The position numbers and the translations under genes are program-made. Below, piece after piece: positions 18,161 to 29,071 of a stretch of DNA of 64,000 nucleotides (positions within the stretch are counted from its first letter, which is position 1; every line of letters begins with the position of its first letter). The DNA is from Haloplanus ruber (GTDB lineage Archaea; Halobacteriota; Halobacteria; Halobacteriales; Haloferacaceae): assembly GCF_024494725.1 (NCBI RefSeq), contig NZ_JANHDK010000002.1, positions 1-64,000 of the forward strand, read 5' to 3'. A model generated the notes under the pieces. That model saw only the letters and a list, made by a program, of their open reading frames with translations, did not search any database and was not told the DNA's origin.

Positions 18161-19378
18161 CTAGTCGTCCGAGGGCTGTGCGCTGAACGATCCCATCCGG
18201 AGGTCGACGTCGCCGGTGCCGATGGCGACCGGCTTGCCGACGATGACGTTCTCGATGACGCCGTCGAGGCGGTCACGCTCGCCGTGGACCGCGGCGTCGA
18301 GCAGGTGGTTCACCGTCACCTCGAACGCCGCGCGGGCGAGCACCGACTCCTTCGACCCCGAGATGCCGTGCCGACCGATAGACTCGATGGTCCCCCGGTT
18401 GGTCATAATGTCCGAAACCAGCATCAGGTGACGGACGTTCACGTCGTCGAGGCCCTGTTCCTCGAGGGTGTCCATCGTCTCGTTGATGATGGCCTCGCGG
18501 GCCGCCTCGACGCCCAGGTTCCGGTAGATCTCGTGGATGTTGTTACACGTGGTACGAGAGGCGTCGACGCCTTCGATCTCGATCACGTCACCGAAGGCCG
18601 ACCCCTCGGTGTAGAGGACGAACTCCTCGTCCCCGTCCGCGACCGTCTCCTTGCGGATGACGACGCGGGAGACCTCTTCGATCCCCTTGAAGACGACGTC
18701 GCGAAGCTCCTCGACGAGTTGGAGGAGTTCGCGGTAGCTGGGTTCGGAGGGACCGAACTCGATGAGCGTCTCCGAGCGTTGGGTCTGGACGCCCAACGCG
18801 TCCTCGATGGTCTCCGCAATCTCGGCGGCCACGACGTCGACGTCCTCGACGGTCGGCCACCGCTCGATCAGCGTCTCCTCGTTGAGATCGACCTGGACGA
18901 GCATGTCCGCGACGTTCGTCGAGACGTCACCCAGCGAGAGGATCTTCGTGGACTCGATTGACCACACCACTTCGTGGGCGCGCTCGCGGTCGGTGGCGTA
19001 CTCCTCGTCGAGATACACCGTCATCATCGGCGTATCCGGGGTCTTCCGAGCGTCCACCAGTTCGATCAGGCGCGGGAGTCCCTGGGTCACGTCGATCTCC
19101 GCGACGCCCGCGTAGTGGAACGTGTTCATCGTCATCTGGGTTCCCGGTTCGCCGATGGACTGCGCCGAAACCGTCCCGACCGGGTCCAGCGGGTCGACTC
19201 GCGTGTCGACATACTTCGTCTCGGTCGCTTGGGCGATTTCGTCGGCCTGCTCGGTCGGGATCGGGCCGCGTTCCTCGATGGTCTCGTAGATCCGCTCTTT
19301 CAGCCGCCGGGGCAACTCCGTGTCCTCGACGACCGCCTCGATGTCCGCGGTGACGTGTTCGTACTCGGCTTCAGTCAT
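18161..19378 (-). CDS. rpoA2: DNA-directed RNA polymerase subunit A''
   Basis: A 405-residue C-terminal part of the split largest subunit. It carries the jaw and the end of the bridge and trigger-loop region: [29 protein letters not shown] is spread over residues 66-93. It ends with [22 protein letters not shown], the conserved cleft and clamp closure. Its start overlaps the rpoA1 stop by eight bases (19371-19378), so translation is coupled. Split A'/A'' is a standard archaeal feature. Confidence 0.98.
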   Translation of the reverse strand: MTEAEYEHVTADIEAVVEDTELPRRLKERIYETIEERGPIPTEQADEIAQATETKYVDTRVDPLDPVGTVSAQSIGEPGTQMTMNTFHYAGVAEIDVTQGLPRLIELVDARKTPDTPMMTVYLDEEYATDRERAHEVVWSIESTKILSLGDVSTNVADMLVQVDLNEETLIERWPTVEDVDVVAAEIAETIEDALGVQTQRSETLIEFGPSEPSYRELLQLVEELRDVVFKGIEEVSRVVIRKETVADGDEEFVLYTEGSAFGDVIEIEGVDASRTTCNNIHEIYRNLGVEAAREAIINETMDTLEEQGLDDVNVRHLMLVSDIMTNRGTIESIGRHGISGSKESVLARAAFEVTVNHLLDAAVHGERDRLDGVIENVIVGKPVAIGTGDVDLRMGSFSAQPSDD

Positions 19379-22310
19379 CCGACTCCACCTCCATGCCCTG
19401 GGCCTTGTTCAGGCCGGGGCCGGCGTACTCCGAGAGGTTCGTCGGCGGTTCGCGCCCGCCGAGGAACCGCTCTTTCTCGACATCGGAGTCGAACTCCGCC
19501 TCGATCACGCGGTCGGCGATCCCCTCGACGTCGATTGGGTTGTCGTCGTTCGAGGAGACTTTCACCGGACTGGTGCCGTCCTCGCCGTATTCGAACTGAA
19601 CGATGGTGTCGGAGGTGTCACGCACGGTACCGTCGTACTGTGACTCCAGTTCGGACAGGGCGTTGATGAGACGGCGCTGGAGGTAGCCCGACTTCGAGGT
19701 CCGGACTGCCGTGTCGACTAGGCCTTCGCGGCCACCCATGGCGTGGAAGAAGAACTCTCGCGGGGTCAGACCGCCACGGTAGGAGTTCTCCACGAACCCG
19801 TGGGCCTCCGCCGAGAGGTCGTTGGGCTGATAGTGGCTCAGCGTGCGATCCTCGTAGCCACGGTTGATCCGCTCGCCGCGAACCGCCTGCTGGCCGACAC
19901 AGCCGGCCATCTGGGTCAGGTTGAGCATCGACCCACGGGCACCCGAGCGGGCCATGATGACCGCCGGGTTGTCCTCGTCGAAGTGCTCCTCGGCAATCTC
20001 GCCCGCGCTGTCGCGGGCCTTGCCGAGCGTCTGCATGATCTTCATCTCCAGGGTCTCGTCGATGGTCCGCCCGGGCAGCGACTCGAGTTCGTCCGCCTCG
20101 TAGCGCTCGATGAGTTCGTCGATGCGCTCGTAGGCGTTGCCGATGGCGTCGTCGACCTGTTCGTTGGCCGCCGGCGGAATCGACTCGTCGTCGATGCCGA
20201 GCGAGAACCCGAAGTGCATGATCGCCCGCATCGCCAGCGCGGCCACCTCGTTGATGAACACGCGGGCGCGAGTCTCGGAGTACACCTTCGTGAGGGTGTC
20301 GACGATTTCGCCGCCGAACGCGCCGACAGCGTCCTCGTCGATGGTACCCGAAACCAACTGGCCGTCGACGATTTCGACGGTGTCGCCCGCCGACGACCTG
20401 AACTCCAGGTTGAGGTCGTCAGGCAGGAGTTCCGAGAAGACGGTGCGACCCGTCCAGTAGGGTTCGCCGTCCTCCTCGCCGTCCGCCGGCGGGAGTTCGT
20501 CGACGCTCGTCGCCCGCAGCAGGTCGAGCGCCTGCGTCTCGGTGAAGTGGGGGTTGTCGTGGGTCAGCAGGTAGGTCCCGCTGATGTGGTCCTGAATGGC
20601 CCCGATGATGTTCTCGCCGAACCGGGGGCTGAGGATCTGCTCTTGGACCCGCATCAGCACGCGCGCTTCGGCCCGCGCCTCCTCGTTCTGGAGGGCGTGC
20701 ATGTTCATCTCGTCGCCGTCGAAGTCGGCGTTGTAGGGGGGACAGACGGTGGTGTTCAGTCGGAACGTCTTGTACGGCATCACGACCACCTCGTGGGCCA
20801 TGATCGACATCCGGTGGAGCGACGGCTGGCGGTTGAAGATCACGATGTCGCCGTCGACGAGGTGGCGGTTGACCTCCCACCCCTCCTCGACCTTGGTGGC
20901 GAGTTCCTCGCAGTTCTTCTCGGTTACCTTCAGCCGTCGCCCGTCGGGGCGCCGGACGTAGTTCGCGCCGGGATGGCCCTCGGGGCCGTTGGCGACGTAC
21001 TGTCGGGCCTCATCGACGTTGCGCTCGGTGACGTTCAGCGTCTGGGTCATCTCCTTGGCGACCCGGTCGGGGACGCCCACCTCGTTCAGGCTGAGGGTGG
21101 GGTCCGGGCTGATGACCGTCCGTGCCGAGAAGTTGACGCGCTTTCCGGACAGGGACCCACGGAATCGGCCTTCCTTCCCTTTCAGGCGCTGGGAGAGCGT
21201 CTTCAGCGGTCGGCCGGAGCGGTGTCGCGCCGGCGGCGTGCCCGAAATCTCGTTGTCGACGAACGTGGTGACGTGATACTGGAGTAGTTCCCAGAGGTCC
21301 TCGATGATGAGTTGGGGGGCACCCGCCTCGCGGTTCTCCATGAACCGCTGGTTGATGCGGATGATGTCGACCAACTTGTGCGTGAGGTCGTCCTCGGAGC
21401 GCTGGCCGTTGTCGAGCGTGATCGAGGGACGGGCCGTCACCGGCGGCACCGGAAGGACGGTCAGAATCATCCACTCGGGGCGCGACCGCGCGGGGTCGAT
21501 ACCCAGAACCTCGATGTCCTCGTCGGGGATGTCCTCGAACCAGTCGCGGATGTCGGAGGGCATCAGCTTGTTCATGTCCTCCTCGGTGAGATCCACGTCG
21601 AGGACCTTCTCCAGTTTCTTTCGCGTGTCGCTCTTGGGGCGGAACTCCCCCGCCATAATGTCGTTGATCCGCTCGAGTTCGACGCCCACCGCCTCGGCGA
21701 GGTCGCGAGGGCTGGTCCCCTCACCGTCCTCGTCGTCCGGGTCGGGCTGCATCGCCTCCGCGATACGCTCGGAGTAGTCCCCCGCGAGGACGTCTTGCAC
21801 CTCGTAGTAGGTGGTCGGCTTCTCGTGTTTGATGTCGTGCATCACGCCGTCACAGTCCGGGAACGGGCAGTAGCTCTGCTTGCGCGCCTGCCGGACCGCC
21901 GACTTCAGCACGTCGTTGGGGTCGTTACCGAGCTCTTCCGCCCGGATCAGCTTCTCACTGTACTCATCGCGTTCCTCCTCGGTGAGCGCGAGGCGCCCAC
22001 ACTCCCGACACGTCGAGCGCAGGAGCCGCCGGATGAGCTTCGTGAAGCCGACGTGGATGACGGGCGCCGCGAGTTCGATGTGCCCGAAGTGCCCGTTACA
22101 CGATCCGGAGTGCTGACCGCAGGTTCGACACTCCAGCCCGGGGTCGATGACCCCGAGGCGTGGATCCATCAGCCCCATGTCGATGGGGTAGCCGTCGTCG
22201 TCGTAGGTGTCCGCGGTGATGACCTTCGTCGCGGACATGTCCCGATACGTCTCCGGGTCCATCAGCCCGAACTGGATGCCGCCGATCTCTTTTGGTGTTT
22301 GCATTGACAT
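19371..22310 (-). CDS. rpoA1: DNA-directed RNA polymerase subunit A'
   Basis: A 979-residue N-terminal part of the largest subunit. The catalytic magnesium site is [12 protein letters not shown]. Zinc sites are visible near the N-terminus ([17 protein letters not shown]) and a second one with CRECGR and CPFPDC. The clamp and funnel ([20 protein letters not shown]) and [21 protein letters not shown] are intact. The gene follows rpoB1 by three bases and overlaps rpoA2 by eight, as one operon. Confidence 0.98.
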   Translation of the reverse strand: MSMQTPKEIGGIQFGLMDPETYRDMSATKVITADTYDDDGYPIDMGLMDPRLGVIDPGLECRTCGQHSGSCNGHFGHIELAAPVIHVGFTKLIRRLLRSTCRECGRLALTEEERDEYSEKLIRAEELGNDPNDVLKSAVRQARKQSYCPFPDCDGVMHDIKHEKPTTYYEVQDVLAGDYSERIAEAMQPDPDDEDGEGTSPRDLAEAVGVELERINDIMAGEFRPKSDTRKKLEKVLDVDLTEEDMNKLMPSDIRDWFEDIPDEDIEVLGIDPARSRPEWMILTVLPVPPVTARPSITLDNGQRSEDDLTHKLVDIIRINQRFMENREAGAPQLIIEDLWELLQYHVTTFVDNEISGTPPARHRSGRPLKTLSQRLKGKEGRFRGSLSGKRVNFSARTVISPDPTLSLNEVGVPDRVAKEMTQTLNVTERNVDEARQYVANGPEGHPGANYVRRPDGRRLKVTEKNCEELATKVEEGWEVNRHLVDGDIVIFNRQPSLHRMSIMAHEVVVMPYKTFRLNTTVCPPYNADFDGDEMNMHALQNEEARAEARVLMRVQEQILSPRFGENIIGAIQDHISGTYLLTHDNPHFTETQALDLLRATSVDELPPADGEEDGEPYWTGRTVFSELLPDDLNLEFRSSAGDTVEIVDGQLVSGTIDEDAVGAFGGEIVDTLTKVYSETRARVFINEVAALAMRAIMHFGFSLGIDDESIPPAANEQVDDAIGNAYERIDELIERYEADELESLPGRTIDETLEMKIMQTLGKARDSAGEIAEEHFDEDNPAVIMARSGARGSMLNLTQMAGCVGQQAVRGERINRGYEDRTLSHYQPNDLSAEAHGFVENSYRGGLTPREFFFHAMGGREGLVDTAVRTSKSGYLQRRLINALSELESQYDGTVRDTSDTIVQFEYGEDGTSPVKVSSNDDNPIDVEGIADRVIEAEFDSDVEKERFLGGREPPTNLSEYAGPGLNKAQGMEVESDD

Positions 22311-22313
22311 GGT

Positions 22314-24140
22314 TTACACTGCGTCCTCGAGTTCCAGCCGCGGTCGGATGCCGAGCGCCATCATCTCGTCGAGGAGGAGCTTGAACGCGTAGCTCACCTC
22401 GAGTTCGTGGATGTCGTCCTCGTCACCGGTGGAGGGGTCGTACACCCGGCGCTGGTCGGTGTCCTCGACGGCGACCATTCCGGTTTCGGCGCTGATGTAG
22501 ACGCTCTCGCGGTCCGAGGAGTCGAGTAGACGCTCTTTGAGCGCCATCGCCGCTCCGTGACCGATCAGCACCTCACGTTCCATCTCGCCCACGCGCAGGC
22601 CGCCCTCGCGGGCGCGACCCTCGGTTGGCTGGCGGGTGAGCACCTGCACCGGCCCGCGGGAACGGGCGTGCAGTTTGTTGCTCACCATGTGGTAGAGTTT
22701 GTGATAGAAGATGGTCCCGACGAAGATTTCGGCCTCGATCTTTTCCCCGGTCACCCCGGAGTACATGATCTCCTTGCCCGAGGACTCGAAGCCGTGTTCC
22801 TCTAAGGCCCCGCGGAGATCCTCCTCGTCCTCGCCCTGGAAGGCGGTGCCGTCGACGCGGCGACCTTCGAGGGAGCCGACCTTGCCGCCCAGCATCTCCA
22901 GCACGTGGCCGACCGTCATCCGGGACGGGAGCGCGTGTGGGTTGAGCACCAGGTCGGGGACGAGACCCTCCTGGGTGAACGGCATGTCCTCCTGGGGCGC
23001 GAGGTGGCCGACGACGCCCTTCTGGCCGTGTCGGGACGCGAACTTGTCGCCGAGTTCGGGGATGCGTTCGTCGCGCACGCTCACCTTCGAGAGCTTCGAC
23101 CCGTCCTCGCCTTCCATCAGCGTGACCGTGTCGACGACGCCGTCCTCGCCGCTCCGCATCGTGACGCTCGTCTCGCGGCGTTTCTGGGGCGACAGCCCGC
23201 CCATGTCGTCTGGCTCCTCGAGGAACCGGGGCGGACTCGTCTTGCCCAACAGGACCGAGTTCTCGTCGACCTTCGTCTCGGGGTTGACGAGGCCGTCCTC
23301 GTCGAGGTGGGTGTAGGCGTCCTCACCGCGGGCGCCGCGGACGTCCTGGCTGGGGACCTCGAAGCGGTCCTCCTGACCGCCCGGATAGCGGCGCTCCTCA
23401 CCCTCGTAGGTCCGGAAGAAGTGCGAGCGGGCCAAGGCCCGGTCGACAGACCCCTTGTTCATGACGAGCGCGTCCTCGATGTTGAACCCCTCGTAGCTCA
23501 TGACGGCGACGACGAAGTTCTGGGCCGCCGGCCGCTCGTCGAACCCGATCTGCTCGGTGGTCTGAGTCTTGACCATCGCCAGCTGCGGGTAATGCATCAG
23601 GTGCTGGCGTGTGTCCGGTCGAATCCGGTAGTTGGCCGCCGGCAGACCGAGCGACTGCTTCATCATCCCCGCGCCCATCGTGATCCGCGGCGAGGCGTTG
23701 TGCTCGGGATACGGAATCATCCCCGCGCCGATGCCGAAGATCAGCTGTGGGTCGATTTCCAGGTGGGTGTGGTCCTCGGTGAGTTCGTCCTCGTCGACGG
23801 CGACGTAGATGTCCTCCTCCTCTTCGGCGTCGATAAACTCGACGTAGCCGCGGTCGACGAGCTGTTCGAATTCGAGGTCCCCCGCGCTGACGGCCTCGAT
23901 TTCGGCGTCCGAGAGGAGTGGTTCGCCGTCGTCGACGACGATCAGCGGCCGACGGGCGCGACCCGCGTCCGCGTTGATGATGACCTCGCGGGTCCGCTCC
24001 TTGATGGAGACGTTGACCATGTCGCTGACGTCGCCCCGGCGGCGCGCCTCGCGGATCTGTTCTGCGAGCTGTTCGGGGTCGGGATGGGTCCCGACCAAAC
24101 TGCCGTTGACGTATACTTTCGCCTCGCGTGCCTGAGCCAT
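22314..24140 (-). CDS. rpoB1: DNA-directed RNA polymerase subunit B'
   Basis: A 608-residue C-terminal part of the split second-largest subunit. Conserved blocks include [52 protein letters not shown] and [16 protein letters not shown]. Near the C-terminus, where many archaeal B' subunits carry a four-Cys zinc ribbon, this protein reads [11 protein letters not shown] and [11 protein letters not shown], so the four expected cysteines appear as Ser, Thr, Asp and Thr. Loss of that zinc site may be a haloarchaeal feature rather than damage. Starts one base after the rpoB2 stop. Confidence 0.98.
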   Translation of the reverse strand: MAQAREAKVYVNGSLVGTHPDPEQLAEQIREARRRGDVSDMVNVSIKERTREVIINADAGRARRPLIVVDDGEPLLSDAEIEAVSAGDLEFEQLVDRGYVEFIDAEEEEDIYVAVDEDELTEDHTHLEIDPQLIFGIGAGMIPYPEHNASPRITMGAGMMKQSLGLPAANYRIRPDTRQHLMHYPQLAMVKTQTTEQIGFDERPAAQNFVVAVMSYEGFNIEDALVMNKGSVDRALARSHFFRTYEGEERRYPGGQEDRFEVPSQDVRGARGEDAYTHLDEDGLVNPETKVDENSVLLGKTSPPRFLEEPDDMGGLSPQKRRETSVTMRSGEDGVVDTVTLMEGEDGSKLSKVSVRDERIPELGDKFASRHGQKGVVGHLAPQEDMPFTQEGLVPDLVLNPHALPSRMTVGHVLEMLGGKVGSLEGRRVDGTAFQGEDEEDLRGALEEHGFESSGKEIMYSGVTGEKIEAEIFVGTIFYHKLYHMVSNKLHARSRGPVQVLTRQPTEGRAREGGLRVGEMEREVLIGHGAAMALKERLLDSSDRESVYISAETGMVAVEDTDQRRVYDPSTGDEDDIHELEVSYAFKLLLDEMMALGIRPRLELEDAV

Positions 24141-24141
24141 G

Positions 24142-25701
24142 TTAATCCGCCATCGAGTCGACGCCTTCGATTCCGGGGATACCCTCGACCCCCATCGACG
24201 CCAGTTCGCGCTTGAGTCCCTGTTCGTCCTCCACGTTCTGGGAGAGCTCCATCGCCTGCGCGAAGTTCTTCACCAGTCCGCAGTTCGGACCCTCCGGCGT
24301 CTCGGAGGGACAGATGCGACCCCACTGGGTCGCGTGCAGGTCCCGCGCCTCGAAGTGAGGCTGGGACCGCGAGAGCGGCGAGCGCAGGCGCCGCAGGTGG
24401 GACAGCACACCCATGTAGTCGGTGCGGTCGACCAACTGAGAGACGCCGGACCGACCACCGACCCAGTTGCCCGTCGCGATGGGGTGTTCGAGGCGCTCGG
24501 TCAGCACGTCCGACCGGACGACCGTGTTGACCGTCAGCTGTCGGTTGCGCATGTTCGCGCGTTCGAGCTGGTATTTCACGTCGCGCGCCAGCTTGTTCAG
24601 CGCCGTCCGGAACAGGTCCCGCATCAGGTCGCCGCTTACCTTCAGGCGCTTGTTCGCGTAGTGGTCCTTGTCGTCGGCCTCGCGGCGCTCCAAGGCGAGT
24701 TCGAAACACGCCTCGGCCATCCGGCAGAGATAGTACGCCTTGTTGATCCGGACCTCCTCCTCGTCGACGCCCTCCTCGTGGAGGTGCGGCAGGAGATATC
24801 GGTCGATCACATAGTTGGCGCGTTTGAGCTGGTAGTTTTTCCCCTGGCCGCCGGCGACCCGCTTGCCGAGCGTCTCGATGGCTTCCTCCTCTGTCTGGAC
24901 TTCGGCCATCTCCAAGTTCTCCAGCATGAACTTCACAATCTCGGGATCGTCGCTAACGCGGTGGACGATCTCCTCGTCGGATTCGAGGCCGAGCGCCCGA
25001 ACCAACGTCACGAAGTCGACGCTCCCCGAAACGGAGGGGAACGAGACCTCGAGAATCCCCTCGCGGTTGCGCTCACAGAGCACCAGCGCGCGGTACCCGC
25101 GTCGCTGGCTGAACGTCTTGGCGACCTGGATCTCGTCGCCGTACTTCGTGTCGTACTCCGCGAGAATCTTGTTCGGTGCGAGGTCCTCGCTCGTCATCAG
25201 CACCCGCTCGGAGCCGTTGACGATGAAGTAGCCCCCCGGATCGACGGGGTCCTCGCCGATGTCGATCAGTTCCTCGCGGGTCAGCTCCGCGATGTTACAC
25301 TTGCGGGAGCCGACCATGATCGGCATGCGGCCGACCTTCGTCTCGGTGGAGTCGACGACGACCTCCTCTTCTTCCTCGCCACCGCGGACGATGGCCATCT
25401 CCATGAACACCGGCGCGGCGTAGGTGATGTTGCGCAGGCGGGCCTCCTGTGGGTAGAGGAGTTCCTCGCTTCCGTCGGCTTCCCGCACTCGCGGGGTCTC
25501 TACGCGCACGTCGCCGAGTTCGACGAAGACCGGCTCTTGGCCCTCCTTGTCGCCGATGTCGGTCTCGATCCGCTCTTTCTCGTCGACGACTTCCTGCATC
25601 CCCCGGTCGAGGAAGGCGTTGAACGAGCGGAAGTGGTGTTCGGCGAGGCGTTCCTGTGAGAAATACTCCCGTGAGATGGTACGGCGGCTTTCTCGGTTCA
25701 T
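24142..25701 (-). CDS. rpoB2: DNA-directed RNA polymerase subunit B''
   Basis: A 519-residue N-terminal part of the second-largest subunit (protrusion, lobe and fork). Recognisable blocks are [40 protein letters not shown], and [20 protein letters not shown] at the fork loop, followed by NCGLVKNFA. The C-terminus stops where the archaeal gene split normally occurs. Its start overlaps the rpoH stop by four bases (25698-25701), and it is followed by rpoB1 one base later. Confidence 0.98.
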   Translation of the reverse strand: MNRESRRTISREYFSQERLAEHHFRSFNAFLDRGMQEVVDEKERIETDIGDKEGQEPVFVELGDVRVETPRVREADGSEELLYPQEARLRNITYAAPVFMEMAIVRGGEEEEEVVVDSTETKVGRMPIMVGSRKCNIAELTREELIDIGEDPVDPGGYFIVNGSERVLMTSEDLAPNKILAEYDTKYGDEIQVAKTFSQRRGYRALVLCERNREGILEVSFPSVSGSVDFVTLVRALGLESDEEIVHRVSDDPEIVKFMLENLEMAEVQTEEEAIETLGKRVAGGQGKNYQLKRANYVIDRYLLPHLHEEGVDEEEVRINKAYYLCRMAEACFELALERREADDKDHYANKRLKVSGDLMRDLFRTALNKLARDVKYQLERANMRNRQLTVNTVVRSDVLTERLEHPIATGNWVGGRSGVSQLVDRTDYMGVLSHLRRLRSPLSRSQPHFEARDLHATQWGRICPSETPEGPNCGLVKNFAQAMELSQNVEDEQGLKRELASMGVEGIPGIEGVDSMAD

Positions 25702-25928
25702 TCGACCACCAGTCGGTACACTGTCGCTTGCTCCGTGGTTCGCGAATCGCGAACGATCTCGATCACGTCGCCGACCTCGGCGTCCTCGGGCAACGCGGGG
25801 TCGCTGGATTTGATCTTCGGCAGGTTGGTTTTGCTGACGTTGTACTCCGCCAGTACCTCGTCGACCCGGTCCGGGTCGTCGAGGACTGTATGCTCCGGAA
25901 CCAGTTCGTGTTGGCTTACGTCTACCAT
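25698..25928 (-). CDS. rpoH: DNA-directed RNA polymerase subunit H (Rpb5-like)
   Basis: A 76-residue subunit, the archaeal counterpart of the C-terminal half of eukaryotic Rpb5. Motifs: [40 protein letters not shown] and VYRLVVE at the end. The ATG at 25928 gives the standard N-terminus; a longer reading from 26015 crosses the promoter. A minus-strand GATAACTT near 25948-25955 is about 24 bases upstream, so the RNA polymerase operon starts here with a leaderless transcript. Confidence 0.96.
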   Translation of the reverse strand: MVDVSQHELVPEHTVLDDPDRVDEVLAEYNVSKTNLPKIKSSDPALPEDAEVGDVIEIVRDSRTTEQATVYRLVVE

Positions 25929-26174
25929 GGATGTTCGGGTGGAGAAGTTATCACGAGATACTACGGCGCCATTGTACGGCCACGTATTTAACGCTTGCCA
26001 AGGAGCGCGACGCAAGGCTATTCAGCCCGCCGGCCCTGGCCGCCGAGCGATGCTCGATACGGGGTGACACACGCTCTCCCGGTACAAAACCATTCCGGCG
26101 CGCGGTACAACGGCACACGGCGTCCCGATATGGCAAGTCTTATTTTCCAGTCCCCGATTTGTATAGATGCGAAG

Positions 26175-26247
26175 GCCCGGATGGTGTAGTGGCCCATCAT
26201 ACGACCCTGTCACGGTCGTGACGCGGGTTCAAATCCCGCTCCGGGCG
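26175..26247 (+). tRNA. tRNA-Asp (GTC)
   Basis: A complete cloverleaf. The acceptor stem GCCCGGA pairs with TCCGGGC. The anticodon stem CGACC/GGTCG encloses CTGTCAC, giving anticodon GTC. The T arm GGGTTCAAATCCC is canonical and the discriminator is G, as for aspartate. CCA is not encoded. CTTATTTT at about 26129-26136 is a likely TATA box, about 40 bases upstream. Divergent from the rpoH operon. Confidence 0.97.
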
Positions 26248-26390
26248 TTCTTCCCGATTTTACCCTTCCAGCGACGAGTATCCCGGAAGTCAGCTGACCG
26301 AATCGGAGACAGTTCTGGATTCACCGCTATCGGGCGTCCTGGGCCGCGAGAGCGGACCACGCCCACATCGACGACCCCGCCGGCACCGCC

Positions 26391-26483
26391 TCACCCCGCG
26401 ACGAACGTGATGCCGAGACCGAGGAGGATGGCGAGGAGAATGAGCAAGAGTCCGTACAGCATGAATCGATCTGCGCCCTCCAT
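26391..26483 (-). CDS. Putative 30-residue single-pass membrane microprotein
   Basis: An ATG at 26483 opens 30 codons ending in TGA. After an acidic/polar head (MEGADRF) nearly the whole peptide is one hydrophobic helix (MLYGLLLILLAILLGLGIT) ending FVAG. The charge arrangement fits a signal-anchor. Haloarchaeal genomes contain many such tiny membrane proteins, often missed by gene finders. It stands alone between tRNA-Asp and the HerA-like ATPase. No clear TATA box was seen. Function unknown. Confidence 0.45.
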   Translation of the reverse strand: MEGADRFMLYGLLLILLAILLGLGITFVAG

Positions 26484-26575
26484 TACCGAATCGTAGGGAC
26501 TCCGAGGTGAAAACTCGTGTGTCACACCCCGGTCGTCGGGGGCATGTGTTCGGACTGCGGGACCGTACTGGCCGA

Positions 26576-27607
26576 CTAGTCGGCGCGGTCGCTAGCCCGC
26601 GGATCGGCGCCGCGGTGGGGCGTCTCCCGGTGACGCACCTGTACGCCGTGGACCGCCTCGGTGGCGTCGTCGACGACGACGGCGCCGCCGGGGGTCGTCG
26701 GCAGGCGCTCGCGGAGCGGCGCCGAGAGGTAGGTCGGTGCGGCGGCCGCCAACGCCTCCACGTCGGCCGCGGCCGTCAGGCGGTGGGCGATCAGGAGGTC
26801 CGCCTGCGAGACGGCAACCGGTGGAAGCGCGCTCGGCCGTTGGGTGGCTGCGACCAGCGAGACGCCGGGAGTTCGACCCCGCGTCAGCACCGTCTCCAGT
26901 GCCGGTGCCGCAACACCGTCGAAGAAGGCGTGCCCCTCGTCGAGCAGGAGCCAGGGCAGGCGGTCGGGTGAGCGCGCGACACAGCGGTCGTACAGGCCGC
27001 GAGCGACGGCCCGGACCAGCGCCCCGGCGGCCCGGTCGTCGAGTCCCGCACAGTCGAGGACGGTCGCCGCTCCCGACAGCAGTGCGTCGGGTGTGAGACC
27101 GTCGGCGTCGAACACGCCCCAGGAGTCGGCGAGGTCGAGGTGATTCCGGGCGGCGCGGCGGACGTCGTCGGCGGCGGCCGCCGTCTCGACTCGCTCGACC
27201 ATCGCAGAGAGGGTGTCGGCCGCCGCCGCAGCGTCCCAGAGCAAGCCGCCAACGGGACCGGTCGGAGAGAGGTCGAACAGCGCGGGCCAGGCGGGCGGCG
27301 GGAGCGTCGCCGCAGGAATCGTCGGCGCGCCGACGACCCGTGCCGGCACGGTGTCGCCGGCCGCGAGGCCGTCGAACCCGCCCATCGGGTCGACGACGAC
27401 GGGGGCGACCCCCGCCGCCCGCGCCGCATCCTCGGCGAGAACGCCGAGCGTGTGTGACTTGCCGTAGCCCCGCTTGCCGACGATCAGCGCCGCGTGCGGG
27501 CGGTCCAAGTCGAGGCCGACCGTCGCGCCGTCGCTACCGTCGGCCGCGCGGTACCGCCCCAGTCGGACCGCCGGTCCTGGCCCGTCGTCGCGTCCGAGTA
27601 CGTGCAC
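26576..27607 (-). CDS. HerA/DUF87-like P-loop ATPase
   Basis: About 343 residues from a GTG at 27607. The Walker A motif GKRGYGKS lies at residues 44-51, the Walker B LPWLLLDEGHAFFDG near 250, and a sensor-like SLVAATQRPSALP follows, the layout of archaeal HerA-like translocases used in DNA processing or conjugation. It is shorter than true HerA (about 500 residues) and lacks the N-terminal HAS barrel, so it is a small helicase-like ATPase of unknown partner. No nurA or mre11 is adjacent. A minus-strand ATTTAGG near 27634-27640 is about 28 bases upstream, supporting the GTG. It is divergent from the small membrane protein at 27684. Confidence 0.8.
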   Translation of the reverse strand: MHVLGRDDGPGPAVRLGRYRAADGSDGATVGLDLDRPHAALIVGKRGYGKSHTLGVLAEDAARAAGVAPVVVDPMGGFDGLAAGDTVPARVVGAPTIPAATLPPPAWPALFDLSPTGPVGGLLWDAAAAADTLSAMVERVETAAAADDVRRAARNHLDLADSWGVFDADGLTPDALLSGAATVLDCAGLDDRAAGALVRAVARGLYDRCVARSPDRLPWLLLDEGHAFFDGVAAPALETVLTRGRTPGVSLVAATQRPSALPPVAVSQADLLIAHRLTAAADVEALAAAAPTYLSAPLRERLPTTPGGAVVVDDATEAVHGVQVRHRETPHRGADPRASDRAD

Positions 27608-27636
27608 GGCGGAGGATGGTCGCCCGACCGTTCCTA

Positions 27637-27654
27637 AATCTCCGTCCGGAGATT
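27637..27654. promoter_or_regulatory. 8-bp inverted repeat between divergent promoters
   Basis: AATCTCCG, two bases, CGGAGATT: a perfect dyad centred in the 76-base gap between the HerA-like ATPase and the divergent membrane protein. TATA-like sequence for the leftward gene (CTAAATC read on the minus strand) overlaps one arm, and that for the rightward gene (GATTCAAATG) overlaps the other. One bound protein could control both genes. No experimental support. Confidence 0.45.
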
Positions 27655-27683
27655 CAAATGCGAGGCCGGGGGCAGGCCGACCC

Positions 27684-28127
27684 GTGTTCGACTCGTTCAG
27701 AGCAGATCGGCGGGCCATCGAGGGGTTACCGATCAGGCTGGTCATCGCGCTGGTCATCGGCGTCGCCAGCCTGAGCGTCATGATGAACATGCTGACCGGG
27801 ATCCAGGGGTTGTCGACGACGGAACTGGACGTCCGGCCGGAACCGGAGGTGGTGAGTCCCGGGGAGCGGTCGCTCGAACTGACGGTGGTCGGGGCTGACG
27901 GGTCGTCGGTCGCCGACGCGACGGTGATCGTCAAGGCCGGCAGCGCCGACCTCGACGGCGTCCGGACGGCCACGACCGGTGAGGACGGCACGGCAACGGT
28001 CGTGGCGGCGCCGAGTCTCCGGTCGAACCAGGACGAGGGGACACTGGTAATCGAGGTGAAACCGCCGGCTGGGAGCGGCTACGTCGACCGCCGGGGGAAC
28101 GCGAAGATACTGGTGGTTCGGGGGTGA
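27684..28127 (+). CDS. Small membrane-anchored protein with a beta-sandwich domain
   Basis: About 147 residues from a GTG at 27684. An N-terminal basic stretch (RADRRAIEGLPIR) precedes one membrane helix (LVIALVIGVASLSVMMNML). Next comes an extracellular carboxypeptidase-regulatory-like fold (ELTVVGADGSSVADATVIVK; TGEDGTATVVA) ending near KILVVRG. The helix-plus-beta-domain layout recalls pilin-like or surface-accessory proteins, but no class III pilin cleavage site is obvious. GATTCAAATG about 27 bases upstream fits a leaderless start. Reading frames extending upstream run antisense through the ATPase and are rejected. Function unknown. Confidence 0.75.
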   Translation: MFDSFRADRRAIEGLPIRLVIALVIGVASLSVMMNMLTGIQGLSTTELDVRPEPEVVSPGERSLELTVVGADGSSVADATVIVKAGSADLDGVRTATTGEDGTATVVAAPSLRSNQDEGTLVIEVKPPAGSGYVDRRGNAKILVVRG

Positions 28128-28143
28128 CAGAGCGGGCGACCCG

Positions 28144-28917
28144 TCACCGGCGGTGGTGGCCACGGCCGCCGTCGAGTCGTTCGTCCCAGTCGATCCACTC
28201 CTGTTCCCACCCGGTCGGCGCGAAGTAGCCCTGCTCGGCGAACTCGCGGTCCTCGCGCTCGGTGCGGTTGCGGGTGACGCCTCCCGCCTGTTCGCCGTCG
28301 ACGAGCAGCGGTGCGAGCGTCAGGGGGCCGAACTCCTCGACGACCGCGTACCCGTCGGCGGAGTCGTCGGGTTCGACGGCGACGAGCGTCGGATCGGGCG
28401 TCCCCATCGGCATCACGAGGCGACCGCCCGGAACGAGTTGATCGATCAGCGCACGCGGCGGGCGCACGGCCGCCGCCTCGACGACGACACGGTCGAACGG
28501 GGCGTACTCGGGGAAGCCGTCCGCACCGTCACGCTGGTCGACGAGGACACCCTCGTAGCCCGCCTGGCCGAGGTTGTGGCGCGCCTCGAGGACGAGACGG
28601 CGGGAGATGTCGACGGCGTGGACGCGTCGCTCGCCGACGAGTTCCGCGAGGAGGGCGGCCGTGTACCCGACGCCGGCGCCGACGACGAGGATGGTATCCT
28701 CGTCCTCGACGGCGAGTGCCTCGACGAGTCTGGCGACGGTTCGCGGTGCGAGAACCGCGGTCCCGGCGTGTTCGCCACGCCGGTCGTCGTAGGGTCGGTC
28801 CTCGACGAACGCGTGCCGGGGGACCGACCGCATGGCGACCCCGAGCGACTCGTCGAGGCCGCCGAGGGCATGATCGAGACCGTCGACCATGTCCTCGCGC
28901 AGCACCGTTTGGTCCAT
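28144..28917 (-). CDS. Diverged protein-L-isoaspartate methyltransferase paralogue
   Basis: A 257-residue SAM-dependent methyltransferase of the PIMT family. The N-terminal VAMRSVPRHAFVEDRPYDD matches the neighbour at 29072, and motif I is VVGAGVGYTAALLAELVG. However, the substrate-binding GAGQTISAPHM of true PIMT is replaced by HAGTAVLAPRT, and there is a C-terminal extension of about 40 residues ending in a Trp- and Arg-rich tail. It may methylate a different substrate or be regulatory. It follows the canonical pcm on the same strand after a 154-base gap with no gene. Confidence 0.85.
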   Translation of the reverse strand: MDQTVLREDMVDGLDHALGGLDESLGVAMRSVPRHAFVEDRPYDDRRGEHAGTAVLAPRTVARLVEALAVEDEDTILVVGAGVGYTAALLAELVGERRVHAVDISRRLVLEARHNLGQAGYEGVLVDQRDGADGFPEYAPFDRVVVEAAAVRPPRALIDQLVPGGRLVMPMGTPDPTLVAVEPDDSADGYAVVEEFGPLTLAPLLVDGEQAGGVTRNRTEREDREFAEQGYFAPTGWEQEWIDWDERLDGGRGHHRR

Positions 28918-29071
28918 GCCGGGTCAAGGGAACGGGTGCTTATGCATCTATTGAAACCGAGGACCGCGGGGAGGGCGAGAACCGACGACGACCGGGGCCT
29001 CACTTGTCGCTGGCCCGGGCGGAGACGCTGTGATCCCCGAGAGGGATCAGATCGCCGTCTGCCGGCGTGGC

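Noticed and set aside
26518-26575. A roughly 20-codon frame with CSDCG next to the HerA-like gene
   Set aside because: Cysteine spacing is incomplete, there is no promoter at the right distance, and the frame is short enough to be chance.
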